From contig NZ_CP162010.1 of assembly GCF_041734645.1 (NCBI RefSeq), forward strand, positions 248,001-312,000: DNA of 64,000 nt. Direction: 5' to 3'. Shown piece by piece: positions 45,051 to 54,584 of the stretch. Within the stretch, counting starts at the first letter, position 1, and each line of letters opens with the position of its first letter. The notes under the pieces were generated by a model. It was given only the letters and a program-made list of their open reading frames with translations. It made no database searches and was not told the origin of the DNA. Made by a program: the position numbers and the translations under genes. Origin of the DNA: Rodentibacter sp901420285 (GTDB taxonomy: Bacteria; Pseudomonadota; Gammaproteobacteria; Enterobacterales; Pasteurellaceae).

Positions 45051-45180
45051 GATCCGATAAAATACCCGCAATTTTTTTACTGCACTTTTTTGACTGTACT
45101 TTTTTCATTGTACTTTTGTTGCACTCGGCAACAAGAACGAAAATGTGCCGTCATTTATTAATCGAGGTAGTTCTGTAGAT

Positions 45181-46464
45181 ATGGCGAATAACAATCCGTT
45201 GAACGACAACAAATCCCAAAACGAATTGGATCTTGGTTTAGGCCAAGAGGATGCGGTTACACCGAGAAAACCGGTACAACCAAGTGAATCTTTGTTAGAT
45301 AAAGCGAAAGGTTTAAAAGGTTTGTTCGGTCGTAAAGGACAGCCGGAAACCCAATTTCACGTGCGGCGCGAACCGACTTTCGGCGAAACTGAATTGACAA
45401 AAGATATGGCAACGCCGGCACAAACGATTCCGCAGCCGAAGGCGGAATATGCGGAAGAAAAAGTCGAATCCGGCGTCGAACAGGTCGTTGATAATGCCAA
45501 AAACAACGAGGAAATCTCGCTTGAGGCCGACACTTCCGGCGCGCAGCCAAGCAAACAAACTTTAGCGGCAAGCGCTGCCGCTGCGGCCACCGCATTGAAA
45601 CGTCCGGAAAAATGGAAATTATTGCAAATTTTGCCGGAAAGACATCGCCGCTTATTTGTTACGATTTTGGCATTGGTGATTTTGTTGATGGTGTTTTTCG
45701 CGTTAAAACCGAATTCCGATACGGTGGAATCTTTTGAATTGCAAAATAGCAACGAAATTCCGTTACAATTTCAATCTTTAGATCAATCTCAGGCACCGGA
45801 AAACACCGTGTTAGACGGCCTTCCGTCGCAATCTGAAATCGCACCACAGACGGATCAGCAAGCGCAAACGGGAAGTGAAATGCCGGCCGAGACGTTTCAA
45901 AATATATTGAAACCTCAAGTTGCGCAAAGCAATGCGGTGCTCTCCGGTGAGCAAACCGGAACGCTTTCGCAAGCGCGCAAAACAGTGGCGGAGCCTCGTC
46001 ATGAAACGATAAAACATGAAGCGCTCAAACCGGCGATGCAGGAACGCAAAAACGTTGAAAAAAATACTGCAGAGCCGAAAACGGTAAAAGTCGAAAGCGC
46101 ATCGAAAGTGCCTGTTCAAGAGGCGAAAATCGCGGCAAAAAATGATCATAAAGTTCAAATCGTTGAGGCAAAACCGGTCGGTAATTCGACCAAAGAAACC
46201 GCCTCCACGGCTCGCACGAGCAAAACTTTAACGGTGCCGCAAGGCGTGTCTTTAATGCAAGTATTCCGCGATAACAATTTAAATATTGCCGATGTGAACG
46301 CGATGACCAAGGCAGGCGGTGCGGGCAATGCGTTAAGTAATTTTAAATCGGGCGATAAAGTGCAGGTTTCATTGAACGCACAAGGGCGTGTTAGTGAGCT
46401 GCGTTTACCTGACGGTGCGAAGTTTGTTCGTCAATCCGACGGTTCGTATCAATTCAAAAAATAA
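45181..46464 (+). CDS. oapA: Opacity-associated protein OapA
   Basis: A 427-residue protein of the OapA family, which in H. influenzae is required for colony opacity and nasopharyngeal colonisation. It has a long polar N-terminus, one transmembrane helix (about residues 158-178, F-V-T-I-L-A-L-V-I-L-L-M-V), an extended Ala/Lys/Glu-rich periplasmic linker, and a C-terminal OapA/LysM-like domain (from about 350) that starts T-V-P-Q-G-V-S-L-M-Q-V-F and probably binds peptidoglycan. A GTG at 45145 could add 12 residues, but the ATG fits the family better. oapB follows. Confidence 0.9.
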   Translation: MANNNPLNDNKSQNELDLGLGQEDAVTPRKPVQPSESLLDKAKGLKGLFGRKGQPETQFHVRREPTFGETELTKDMATPAQTIPQPKAEYAEEKVESGVEQVVDNAKNNEEISLEADTSGAQPSKQTLAASAAAAATALKRPEKWKLLQILPERHRRLFVTILALVILLMVFFALKPNSDTVESFELQNSNEIPLQFQSLDQSQAPENTVLDGLPSQSEIAPQTDQQAQTGSEMPAETFQNILKPQVAQSNAVLSGEQTGTLSQARKTVAEPRHETIKHEALKPAMQERKNVEKNTAEPKTVKVESASKVPVQEAKIAAKNDHKVQIVEAKPVGNSTKETASTARTSKTLTVPQGVSLMQVFRDNNLNIADVNAMTKAGGAGNALSNFKSGDKVQVSLNAQGRVSELRLPDGAKFVRQSDGSYQFKK

Positions 46465-46469
46465 TCTTT

Positions 46470-46494
46470 AAGGGCGAATATTCGCCCTTTTTCT
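46470..46494 (+). terminator. Terminator-like hairpin between oapA and oapB
   Basis: AAGGGCGAA / TTCGCCCTT with a two-base loop and a TTTTTC tail. It may reduce read-through into oapB. Confidence 0.7.
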
Positions 46495-46531
46495 TTCATT
46501 CGCTTAATTTGTTTAATTCAGGTAGGTGCTT

Positions 46532-46945
46532 ATGCTGAAAAAAACATTGCTGGTTTCCTCCGTCCTTTTACTGGTCGGTTGTGCACAAAATAGGTTATTA
46601 AACGAACCGCACCCTCAGAAAATGGCGGTGGAGAAAGTCGATAAAGCGTCACAAAAAGGCGCGGCGGCTTTATATCTTTGTAAAGATAATAAGCAAGTTC
46701 GCGTCGTTCATAGCGAACAAAAAAAGAATAAGAAAATCTTAAAACGCGTTACCGTCACGTTTAACGGTGTGACGGAAAGATTGACTTCCGTTATTTCAGA
46801 ACGCGGCAATAATTACGGTAATATTCGTTGGACGTGGCAACAGCGCGAAGATTTTAGCAGCTTAAAAACCAGTGTTGGCGAAATATTGGCGGAGCAATGC
46901 GTGTTACAACCGCGTGAAGTTACCACGGACAAATCACTAGGATAA
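46532..46945 (+). CDS. oapB: Opacity-associated protein OapB (lipoprotein)
   Basis: A 137-residue lipoprotein with the lipobox L-V-G-C (Cys 17). The mature part contains A-L-Y-L-C-K-D-N-K-Q-V-R-V and N-Y-G-N-I-R-W-T-W-Q, which fits the small MliC-like fold of OapB. In H. influenzae OapB is needed for OapA function. The start is the ATG at 46532 rather than the GTG two codons earlier. It ends 3 bases before recO. Confidence 0.88.
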   Translation: MLKKTLLVSSVLLLVGCAQNRLLNEPHPQKMAVEKVDKASQKGAAALYLCKDNKQVRVVHSEQKKNKKILKRVTVTFNGVTERLTSVISERGNNYGNIRWTWQQREDFSSLKTSVGEILAEQCVLQPREVTTDKSLG

Positions 46946-46948
46946 TCC

Positions 46949-47659
46949 GTGCAAACAGAACTCCAACGCGGCTTTGTGCTTCATCGTCGTCCCTACGGCG
47001 AAACTAGCTTATTGGTGGATTTGTTTACCGAAGAAAGCGGTCGCTTAAGCGTGGTTGCCAAAGGTGCGCGCGCCAAACGTTCCGCGTGGAAATCGGCGCT
47101 TCAACCTTTTACCCCGTTGTTGTTACGTTGGAGCGGCAAAAGCAGTTTAAAAACCCTCACTAAAGCGGAAGCCGCTGCTATCACTTTACCTTTGCAACAA
47201 ACTGCTCTTTACAGCGGTTTTTATGTGAATGAATTAGTGACGCGCGTGATTGAACCGGAAACGGCAAATCCACAACTGTTTCAGCATTATTTGCAATGTC
47301 TGACCGGTTTGGCTACGGAGCCGAACATTGAATCATGTTTGCGTTCGTTTGAATTTAACTTATTGCGAATCCTCGGCTACGGTGTGGATTTTCTGCATTG
47401 CGTCGGCAGTGGCGAAGCGGTGGAGGCGAGTATGACTTATCGTTACCGCGAAGAAAAAGGTTTTATCGCGTCCTTAGTGAAAGATAACCAGACTTTTTAC
47501 GGGCGCGATTTGATGGCGTTCAATTCACTTGATTTTTCCGATGAAAGTGTACGCCAAGCAGCTAAACGCTTCACCCGTATGGCGCTTAAACCTTATCTTG
47601 GAAACAAACCGTTAAAAAGCCGAGAATTATTCACGCAAAATATTCTTTATTTAAAATAA
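46949..47659 (+). CDS. recO: DNA repair protein RecO
   Basis: The 236-residue RecO of the RecFOR pathway, which loads RecA on gapped, SSB-coated DNA. The N-terminal OB fold reads R-G-F-V-L-H-R-R-P-Y-G-E-T-S, then V-A-K-G-A-R-A-K-R-S. It starts with GTG at 46949, close behind oapB, and overlaps the rlmD start by one base (TAATG). Confidence 0.94.
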   Translation: MQTELQRGFVLHRRPYGETSLLVDLFTEESGRLSVVAKGARAKRSAWKSALQPFTPLLLRWSGKSSLKTLTKAEAAAITLPLQQTALYSGFYVNELVTRVIEPETANPQLFQHYLQCLTGLATEPNIESCLRSFEFNLLRILGYGVDFLHCVGSGEAVEASMTYRYREEKGFIASLVKDNQTFYGRDLMAFNSLDFSDESVRQAAKRFTRMALKPYLGNKPLKSRELFTQNILYLK

Positions 47660-48975
47660 TGGTACTCCTTTATTCTCCTCCGAAAAAAACAAAAAACGTC
47701 TCTAACCTTAAGGCCGAAATCTTGGATTTGGATTATCAAGGGTTCGGCGTAGCAAAAATTAACGGTAAAACTTGGTTTATTGAAAATGCCTTGCCACATG
47801 AACAAGTGGAATGCCGCGTATTGGAAGAAAAGCGCCAATACGGACGCGCAACGACACAACAATGGCGAATCAAGAGCCCTCAACGCGTTGCACCGCAATG
47901 TCCTTATTACGAGCAGTGTGGCGGCTGCCAAGGGCAACACATTCCTGTCGAAATGCAACGCGAAGCGAAGCAGCGCGCATTGTTTAGTCGCTTAAGCAAA
48001 TTACAGCCCGAACCGATTTCTTTTCAACCGATGATTTGTGGTGAGCCTTGGGGCTACCGTCGTCGCGTGCGTTTGAGTATATGTGAGAACCCGAAACAGC
48101 ACCGCATTGAAATGGGGTTTCGCCGGAAAAATTCGCATCAGCTTATCGCCGCGCAATCCTGTGCGACGGCGGCGCCTGCCATTAATCGCTTATTGCCACA
48201 ACTTACCGAGCTTTTAAACCGATTTTCCGCGCCGAAACAACTTGGTCACCTTGAGTTGGTGGCAGCGGATAACGGTGTGGCGATGTTATTGCGTTATACC
48301 AAAAACTTAGTAGAAAGCGACCGCGTTTTGCTGCGAAATTTTGCCGAACGCGAATGTTTAATGCTGTTTTTGCAAAGCGATGACGGCATTGAGCAGATTT
48401 ACGGCGACGCGCCTTATTATCAATTTGATGACGGCACAAGATTGCATTTTGATATTCGTGATTTTATTCAAGTTAACCGTGCGTTAAATGAAAAAATGGT
48501 TCAAACGGCGCTTTGTTGGCTTGAATTAACTCAGCAAGACCGTGTGTTGGATTTGTTCTGCGGTATGGGCAATTTCACCTTGCCGCTTGCTAAACGGGCA
48601 AAAAGTGCGGTTGGCATTGAAGGTGTTTTGGGAATGGTACAAAAAGCTCGCCAAAACGCCTTAGATAATCAGATTCGTAATGTTGAATTTTTTCAAGCGG
48701 ATCTTGCCCAATCCTTTATCGATCAATCTTGGGCAATGCAGCCCTTCGACAAAATTTTACTTGACCCACCGAGAAGCGGTGCGTTGTTTGCCTTGAATGC
48801 GGTGCTGGAATTGCAAGTGAAAAAGATTTTGTATGTTTCTTGTAATCCGGCGACGCTGGTGCGCGATGCGGAAATTTTACGCGACTTCGGCTATCAAATC
48901 GAAAAAAGCGCGGTGATTGACATGTTTCCGCATACCGGGCATTTGGAATCCATCACATTATTTACGCGAAAGTAG
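47659..48975 (+). CDS. rlmD: 23S rRNA (uracil-1939-C5)-methyltransferase
   Basis: A 438-residue methyltransferase with an N-terminal TRAM domain and an iron-sulfur cluster region (C-P-Y-Y-E-Q-C-G-G-C). The SAM site is V-L-D-L-F-C-G-M-G-N-F, followed by L-L-D-P-P-R-S-G and the catalytic Cys in Y-V-S-C-N-P-A-T. It methylates U1939 of 23S rRNA. It is translationally coupled to recO. Uptake-like words at 48095 and near 48795 are read in frame. Confidence 0.94.
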   Translation: MVLLYSPPKKTKNVSNLKAEILDLDYQGFGVAKINGKTWFIENALPHEQVECRVLEEKRQYGRATTQQWRIKSPQRVAPQCPYYEQCGGCQGQHIPVEMQREAKQRALFSRLSKLQPEPISFQPMICGEPWGYRRRVRLSICENPKQHRIEMGFRRKNSHQLIAAQSCATAAPAINRLLPQLTELLNRFSAPKQLGHLELVAADNGVAMLLRYTKNLVESDRVLLRNFAERECLMLFLQSDDGIEQIYGDAPYYQFDDGTRLHFDIRDFIQVNRALNEKMVQTALCWLELTQQDRVLDLFCGMGNFTLPLAKRAKSAVGIEGVLGMVQKARQNALDNQIRNVEFFQADLAQSFIDQSWAMQPFDKILLDPPRSGALFALNAVLELQVKKILYVSCNPATLVRDAEILRDFGYQIEKSAVIDMFPHTGHLESITLFTRK

Positions 48976-49040
48976 TGTACAATAACGGCTCAAAAACGGA
49001 GTGACAGGAGGTCGCTCTTTCTTCATCACAAGGGGGTATT

Positions 49041-51284
49041 ATGGTTGCTGTGCGCAGTTCTCATTTGTTAAATCCGCAAGATTTTGTGATTGAACAATGG
49101 TGTGACGGTTTGAAACTGGCGGAACAAACCGAAAAAAATCTGATTGAGGCTTGGTATTATGCGCGCAGGCTAATGAGCGCCAATCCCGACGAGATGAAAA
49201 ATGCGACCTTAACTCTGCAATCCAGCGTGGAAATGGTGGAAATTCTGCACGAACTCAATATGGATGCGGATAGTTTGTTGACCGCCATGCTGTTTCCTGT
49301 GGTCGCCAATAAGCTTGTCGATTGGGAAGATATAAAAGAGACCTTTGGATCGAAAATCAGTAAATTGCTCAAAGGCGTGGAGGATATGGATAACATTCGC
49401 CAACTCAACGCCAGCCATTCCGCTGATGCGTTGCAAGTTGATAACGTACGTCGTATGTTGCTTGCCATGGTGGACGATTTCCGCTGCGTGATTATCAAAC
49501 TTGCCGAGCGTATCACCTTCTTACGCGATGCGGAAAATCGCTGTTCCGAAGAAGACAAAGTGCTTGCCGCGAAAGAATGTTCCAATATTTATGCGCCTCT
49601 TGCCAATCGTTTGGGCATCGGTCAGTTGAAATGGGAGTTGGAGGATTATTGCTTTCGTTATTTACATCCTGAACAATATCGCGCCATTGCCAACCTTTTA
49701 CAGGAGCGTCGTCTTGATCGTGAACGCTACATTGCGGATTTTGTGACGGAACTCAGTGGCTATTTGCGCGAAAACATTGAACGAGTGGAAGTTTACGGTC
49801 GCCCGAAACATATTTACAGCATTTGGCTCAAAATGCGCAAGAAACATTTAGAATTTAGCGGTTTATATGATGTCAGAGCGGTGCGCATTATCGTGCCGAA
49901 ATTGCAGGATTGTTATACCGCATTGGGCATCGTGCACACTCATTTCAAACACCTACCAAAAGAGTTCGACGATTACGTTGCGAATCCGAAACCAAACGGT
50001 TATCAATCCATTCACACTGTGGTGCTGGGTAAAGGTGGCAAACCGATTGAAGTACAAATTCGCACCCAACAAATGCACGATGATGCGGAACTCGGTGTTG
50101 CCGCCCACTGGAAATATAAAGAAGGCACTACCGGCAGTATGTCGGCTTACGAAGAAAAAATCGCCTGGTTGCGCAAACTGTTGGCGTGGCAAGACGATAT
50201 TACTGATTCCTGCGAAGTGATGGCGGAATTGCGTAGCCAAGTGTTTGACGACCGGGTTTATGTATTTACTCCGAAAGGTGAGGTGGTGGATTTACCGACC
50301 GGTTCTACACCGTTGGATTTTGCTTATGCCATTCATAGCGAAATCGGTCATCGTTGTGTTGGTGCGAAAGTGGCAGGGCGTATCGTGCCGTTTACCTATC
50401 AACTGCAAATGGGTGATCAAATCGAGATCATTACACAGAAAAACCCGAACCCAAGCCGCGACTGGCTAAACCCGAATTTAGGTTTTACTCACACGGCGAA
50501 ATCTCGCGCGAAAATTCAAGCATGGTTTAAAAAACAAGATCGCGATAAGAATATTCCGGCAGGCAAGGAATTGCTCGATAACGAATTGGCACGTTTAAAT
50601 CTCAATATCAAACAAGTCGAGCCTTATGCGTTGCCTCGTTACAACCTAAAAAATTTAGAGGATCTTTATGCGGGCATCGGCAGCGGTGATATTCGTCTGA
50701 ATCATTTGGTGAATTTTTTACAAAGCAAATTGATTAAAGTGAGCGCCGAGCAAGCTGATCAAGAAATTTTGCGCCATGTTGCCAATAAGACGGTGAATAA
50801 AAGCGTACTCAATGCGCAGCAAAAAAATGAAGGTAAACAGGGCTACGTAATTGTGGAAGGTGTAGGCAATTTGATGCATCATATCGCGCGTTGCTGTCAA
50901 CCGATTCCGGGCGATGCCATTGTCGGCTATATCACTGTAGGGCGCGGTATTTCCATTCATCGAACCGACTGCGAACAATTTTCGGATTTACAGGCAATGC
51001 ACCCGGAACGTGTGGTGGAATCCGTTTGGGGTGAAAATTATGCGGGCGGTTTCCACATTAATATTCGTATTGTGGCAAGCGATCGGAACGGTTTATTGCG
51101 CGATATTACTACGGTTCTGGCAAATGAGAAAATCAGCGTGTCGGATGTATCAACCCGCACTGAACCCAAAAAACAACTGGCGACCATCGATATGGAAATT
51201 GAACTCCATAATGTGGAAAGCCTCAGCAAGATTTTGGCACGGCTTTCGAAACTCGACGACGTGATCGAAGCCAAACGTTTATAA
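49041..51284 (+). CDS. relA: GTP pyrophosphokinase (ppGpp synthetase I)
   Basis: A 747-residue ribosome-associated alarmone synthetase. The N-terminal hydrolase-like domain lacks the HD catalytic motif (F-P-V-V-A-N-K-L is in its place), as expected for RelA rather than SpoT. The synthetase domain has Y-G-R-P-K-H-I-Y-S-I-W and N-G-Y-Q-S-I-H-T. A TGS domain (V-Y-V-F-T-P-K-G-E), the zinc-finger-like A-R-C-C-Q-P-I-P-G-D and a C-terminal ACT domain follow. AGGGGG precedes the ATG. It lies between rlmD and dgkA. Confidence 0.97.
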   Translation: MVAVRSSHLLNPQDFVIEQWCDGLKLAEQTEKNLIEAWYYARRLMSANPDEMKNATLTLQSSVEMVEILHELNMDADSLLTAMLFPVVANKLVDWEDIKETFGSKISKLLKGVEDMDNIRQLNASHSADALQVDNVRRMLLAMVDDFRCVIIKLAERITFLRDAENRCSEEDKVLAAKECSNIYAPLANRLGIGQLKWELEDYCFRYLHPEQYRAIANLLQERRLDRERYIADFVTELSGYLRENIERVEVYGRPKHIYSIWLKMRKKHLEFSGLYDVRAVRIIVPKLQDCYTALGIVHTHFKHLPKEFDDYVANPKPNGYQSIHTVVLGKGGKPIEVQIRTQQMHDDAELGVAAHWKYKEGTTGSMSAYEEKIAWLRKLLAWQDDITDSCEVMAELRSQVFDDRVYVFTPKGEVVDLPTGSTPLDFAYAIHSEIGHRCVGAKVAGRIVPFTYQLQMGDQIEIITQKNPNPSRDWLNPNLGFTHTAKSRAKIQAWFKKQDRDKNIPAGKELLDNELARLNLNIKQVEPYALPRYNLKNLEDLYAGIGSGDIRLNHLVNFLQSKLIKVSAEQADQEILRHVANKTVNKSVLNAQQKNEGKQGYVIVEGVGNLMHHIARCCQPIPGDAIVGYITVGRGISIHRTDCEQFSDLQAMHPERVVESVWGENYAGGFHINIRIVASDRNGLLRDITTVLANEKISVSDVSTRTEPKKQLATIDMEIELHNVESLSKILARLSKLDDVIEAKRL

Positions 51285-51297
51285 AACAGGAACAGTT

Positions 51298-51654
51298 ATG
51301 TATAAAACCACGGGCTTAACCCATTTAATCAATTCTACTAAATATTCCTTGCAAGGCTTAAAAAGCGCCTTCAAAAACGAAGCGGCCTTTCGCCACGAAT
51401 GTTTTCTCGCGGTGATTTTAATTCCGCTCGCCTGTTTTTTGGGCGAAACCAAAATTGAAATCGCCTTGATGATTGCCTCCGTGTTATTAGTGATGGCCGT
51501 GGAATTGTTAAACAGCGCCGTGGAAGCCGTGGTAGATCGTATCGGTAGCGAACGCCATGAACTCTCAGGGCGCGCGAAAGATCAAGGTTCCGCTGCGGTA
51601 TTTGTAGCACTTTGCATCGTTGGTGTCGTTTGGGGAGCGATTTTGTTCTTCTAA
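51298..51654 (+). CDS. dgkA: Diacylglycerol kinase
   Basis: A 118-residue integral membrane kinase with three transmembrane helices. It recycles diacylglycerol to phosphatidic acid. It has the signature E-A-A-F-R-H-E near residue 30 and the strongly conserved A-V-E-L-L-N-S-A-V-E-A-V-V-D-R. It starts 13 bases after relA with AGGAACAG as the ribosome-binding site. Confidence 0.96.
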   Translation: MYKTTGLTHLINSTKYSLQGLKSAFKNEAAFRHECFLAVILIPLACFLGETKIEIALMIASVLLVMAVELLNSAVEAVVDRIGSERHELSGRAKDQGSAAVFVALCIVGVVWGAILFF

Positions 51655-51680
51655 ATCCCATAATATAAATTTCCGACAAA

Positions 51681-51713
51681 AACGGCACCTATAAGAAATA
51701 GGTGCCGTTTTTC
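51681..51713 (+). terminator. Terminator of dgkA
   Basis: AACGGCACCTAT / ATAGGTGCCGTT stem followed by a T-run. Confidence 0.85.
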
Positions 51714-51727
51714 GTCGTTCATAATTG

Positions 51728-51770
51728 AAAATAGCACCGCATTGAAAGGCTTTCCAATGCGGTGCTATTT
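51728..51770. terminator. Hairpin from an inverted pair of the uptake-like word
   Basis: AAATAGCACCGCATTG pairs with CAATGCGGTGCTATTT between the convergent dgkA and nap operons. It probably serves the nap operon on the minus strand. Confidence 0.75.
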
Positions 51771-51802
51771 ACGACCTTCATTTCATGTGCAGGCGAAATG
51801 CT

Positions 51803-52426
51803 TTACTTTTTCGCTTCTGCTGCTTTATTGTCGTCTTTAAAGCCGGATTCCACGCCACTCATATCCGGTAATTGGTGTGCAATACCTTTATGGCAATCAA
51901 TACAGGTTTTCCCTTCCGTTTGGATTTTTTGGTGCATTCTTGCCGCAACGGAACGTTGGTCATTGAAATTCATCCGATCCACTTTGTGGCAATTGCGACA
52001 TTCTTTCGAATCGTTCGCTTTCATTCGCGCCCACTCGTTTTCCGCCATTTCCAAACGACGTTGGTTGAATTTCTCAAGCGTGTCCACCTTGCCGGTGTAG
52101 TATGCATACACTTCTTTCGCCGCAACGATTTTACGTTTCATCTTCGGTAAAAATTCATGCGGTACGTGGCAATCAGGACAGCTTGCGCCAACACCGGTAC
52201 GCGTTTGGTAATGCACGCTGTGTAAGTACTCGGGATACGCGTCTTGTGTGTGGCAGCTTGCGCAGAATTGCTCGGTGTTGGTTTGTTCCAAACCGTAGTT
52301 AAATCCGACCCAAGACAGAATACCGCCAATAAAGGCGAGGGAAATAATCGTACCAACAGCTAAACGACTCGGTTTACGAAACCAATGCCAAAAGCGTAGG
52401 ATGAAGTTTGGTTTTTTCTCTGACAT
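51803..52426 (-). CDS. napC: Periplasmic nitrate reductase, tetrahaem cytochrome c NapC
   Basis: A 207-residue membrane-anchored cytochrome of the NapC/NirT family that passes electrons from quinol to NapAB. It has one N-terminal transmembrane helix and four C-x-x-C-H haem motifs (C-A-S-C-H, C-P-D-C-H, C-R-N-C-H, C-I-D-C-H). It is the last gene of the napFDAGHBC operon, 12 bases after napB. The acidic-basic tail after the last haem is variable. Confidence 0.96.
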   Translation of the reverse strand: MSEKKPNFILRFWHWFRKPSRLAVGTIISLAFIGGILSWVGFNYGLEQTNTEQFCASCHTQDAYPEYLHSVHYQTRTGVGASCPDCHVPHEFLPKMKRKIVAAKEVYAYYTGKVDTLEKFNQRRLEMAENEWARMKANDSKECRNCHKVDRMNFNDQRSVAARMHQKIQTEGKTCIDCHKGIAHQLPDMSGVESGFKDDNKAAEAKK

Positions 52427-52438
52427 AGCCGTTCCTTA

Positions 52439-52888
52439 TTAATTGCCGTAGCCTTTTAACGGTTTGAAATTATTAGGCACGATCGGATCCACGTTAGATT
52501 GGGACACGTGGCATTGTAAACAGAAATAACGACGCGGCGAAGAACTTGAACCGATGTTGCCATCGCGATCCATAAAGTGTGTCGGGCTGATGCGAGTTGC
52601 GCCGCTTAAGCGTGCGTTTTCCGGACTATGACAGTTCAAACATTGGTTGACGTTTTTGGTCACTTGGTAGTTCGCCACGCTATGCGGTACCATCGGTGGT
52701 TGGTTAACATAGTTTAAGGCCGGCAGTTCGCTTTGACGAGGCGCATTGTGAAATGCCGGTTCAATGTTTTCCGGTGAGGCGGCTAAATCTTTTCCTATCG
52801 GTTCAATGTTGTTATCGGCTGCGATAACGGAACCGGCCAAAAGCGCGGTGATGAAACCCGCTAAAATTTTAGATACCTGTTTAGTCAT
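52439..52888 (-). CDS. napB: Periplasmic nitrate reductase, dihaem subunit NapB
   Basis: A 149-residue periplasmic dihaem cytochrome c, the electron-transfer partner of NapA. The signal peptide is cut after V-I-A-A. Two C-x-x-C-H motifs are present (C-L-N-C-H and C-L-Q-C-H), with conserved P-P-M-V-P-H-S between. The ATG at 52888 has AGGGGAG at a suitable distance; an in-frame GTG at 52897 that overlaps napH is less likely. Confidence 0.95.
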   Translation of the reverse strand: MTKQVSKILAGFITALLAGSVIAADNNIEPIGKDLAASPENIEPAFHNAPRQSELPALNYVNQPPMVPHSVANYQVTKNVNQCLNCHSPENARLSGATRISPTHFMDRDGNIGSSSSPRRYFCLQCHVSQSNVDPIVPNNFKPLKGYGN

Positions 52889-52893
52889 TTTAA

Positions 52894-53757
52894 TCACTCC
52901 CCTGAATGATCGAATCTGGTCGAAAATTTAAAAACTTTTTCAGCGCAAACGTCAATACAACGTCCGCAGCTGATGCAATCTTTAGAAAGCACGAGAAGGC
53001 TTTCGTCTTTTTTGCCGTGTAAAGGCGAACGTAACACTTGGGCTTCCGGGCAGACATTGTAGCAATCCATACAATTGTCACATTTCGCGCGATCAATCAC
53101 TTTAATACGGATTAGGCTTTTTGCGCCGATAACGCCGTAAGTGGCGCCAATCGGGCAAAGATGGCCGCACCAGCCGTGTTCTACAATTAATAAATCGAAA
53201 AGAAAAATGACCAACAATAACCAAGCGGTTGCGCCGAAGCCGAATATAAAAGCGCGACCGAATGCTGCGACGGGATTAATCCATTCCCAGAGAAGCATGC
53301 CGCTTGCCGCACTGCCCGCTAAAATCATGGCTAAAATACCATAACGCAAGCCGCGAGAAAGTTTGGCGGTTTGACGAATACCGAGTTTACGACGTAACCA
53401 AGCGGCTGCGTCGGTGACTACATTCAACGGACATACCCAGCCACAAAAAACTTTGCTGCCGAGTAACGCGTAAAACAACACGACAATTACCGCACCGATT
53501 AAGGTCAACACATCGGGTAAATGACGCGCAGCCAAGCTTTCCGCTGTAATTAAGGGATCGCTTAACGGTACGGTATCCAGCAATAAACTTCCGCTATAAT
53601 TGCCTTTTAGAATCCACACGCCTAAATAAGGCCCGCTTAAAAACATTGCGAGAATGCTAAATTGACTTAAGCGACGCCAAAACAAGAAGCGATTGGCATA
53701 CCACCAACCCCATTTTTCACGGGATTCTTTACCTGCGTATTTCGGTGCGTTCGCCAT
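52894..53757 (-). CDS. napH: Quinol dehydrogenase membrane subunit NapH
   Basis: A 287-residue membrane iron-sulfur protein that, with NapG, feeds electrons from quinol to the Nap system. It has four transmembrane helices, two C-G-W-C-P-type motifs (F-C-G-W-C-P-L-N-V and W-C-G-H-L-C-P-I-G) and two C-terminal [4Fe-4S] ferredoxin clusters (C-D-N-C-M-D-C and C-I-S-C-G-R-C). Its start overlaps the napG stop by one base. Confidence 0.95.
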   Translation of the reverse strand: MANAPKYAGKESREKWGWWYANRFLFWRRLSQFSILAMFLSGPYLGVWILKGNYSGSLLLDTVPLSDPLITAESLAARHLPDVLTLIGAVIVVLFYALLGSKVFCGWVCPLNVVTDAAAWLRRKLGIRQTAKLSRGLRYGILAMILAGSAASGMLLWEWINPVAAFGRAFIFGFGATAWLLLVIFLFDLLIVEHGWCGHLCPIGATYGVIGAKSLIRIKVIDRAKCDNCMDCYNVCPEAQVLRSPLHGKKDESLLVLSKDCISCGRCIDVCAEKVFKFSTRFDHSGE

Positions 53758-54572
53758 TATTTACTCCCTTCCAATATCGGAGCCAAAATCGGTTCCGCCG
53801 GTTCCGGCATAGTCGCCGTTGCGGCGGCTTCCGGTGTACGTGTCGGCAACGAAATCATATCTTTCGGCGCGAGGGAATGACCGGCTTTTGTCTTTTCTTC
53901 CCAGCCCAAACGATAATGCTTGCCTAACATACCTTTGGCGAGATCCATCGGTAATACTTTGATCGCCGCTTCCTCTAGCACGCAAGCCTGTTCGCATTTT
54001 CCGCAGCCGGTACAGGCGTCGGAATGCACGGTCGGGATAAATAAAGCATGTTTATCCGAACGCGGATTATGTTGCTTTTCCAGTGTAATCGCTTTATCGA
54101 TTAACGGGCAAACCCGATAACACACATCACAACGTAATCCTTGCCAGTTCAGGCAGGTTTCATGATCGAGCAATACCGCAAGCCCCATACGCGATTCATT
54201 GATATCTGTCGCATAACGATCCAATGCGCCGCTCGGACAAGCGTGGGCACAAGGAATATCCGGGCACATTTCGCAAGGTTTATCGCGTGCGATAAAGTAC
54301 GGCGTGCCCGCTTCCAATGGCGATAATAAAGACGCCAAGTACAACATATCGTAAGGACAAGCTTGTACGCATTGTCCACAGCGGATACAAGCGGCCGAAA
54401 AGGCTTTGGCGTCTTGCAAAGCAAAAGGGGGGCGCAACGCCACGCCTTCGCGAGCAAGACTTTGGCTTTGTTGTAACCCCAACAAAATCCCCACGCCGGC
54501 TAAGCCGCCGGCGGTTCTACCGGCGTCTTTTAAAAATTTTCTGCGTTCAGGATTAAGGATAGGTTTCTTCAT
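53757..54572 (-). CDS. napG: Ferredoxin-type protein NapG
   Basis: A 271-residue periplasmic ferredoxin with four [4Fe-4S] clusters, exported by the Tat pathway (R-R-K-F-L-K at residues 11-16). Cluster motifs include C-I-R-C-G-Q-C-V-Q-A-C-P, C-E-M-C-P-D-I-P-C and C-T-G-C-G-K-C-E-Q-A-C. It works with NapH in quinol oxidation. The C-terminus is Pro/Ala/Thr-rich and variable. The gap to napA (58 bases) holds a hairpin. Confidence 0.95.
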   Translation of the reverse strand: MKKPILNPERRKFLKDAGRTAGGLAGVGILLGLQQSQSLAREGVALRPPFALQDAKAFSAACIRCGQCVQACPYDMLYLASLLSPLEAGTPYFIARDKPCEMCPDIPCAHACPSGALDRYATDINESRMGLAVLLDHETCLNWQGLRCDVCYRVCPLIDKAITLEKQHNPRSDKHALFIPTVHSDACTGCGKCEQACVLEEAAIKVLPMDLAKGMLGKHYRLGWEEKTKAGHSLAPKDMISLPTRTPEAAATATMPEPAEPILAPILEGSK

Positions 54573-54584
54573 TTTCTTTTCTTA

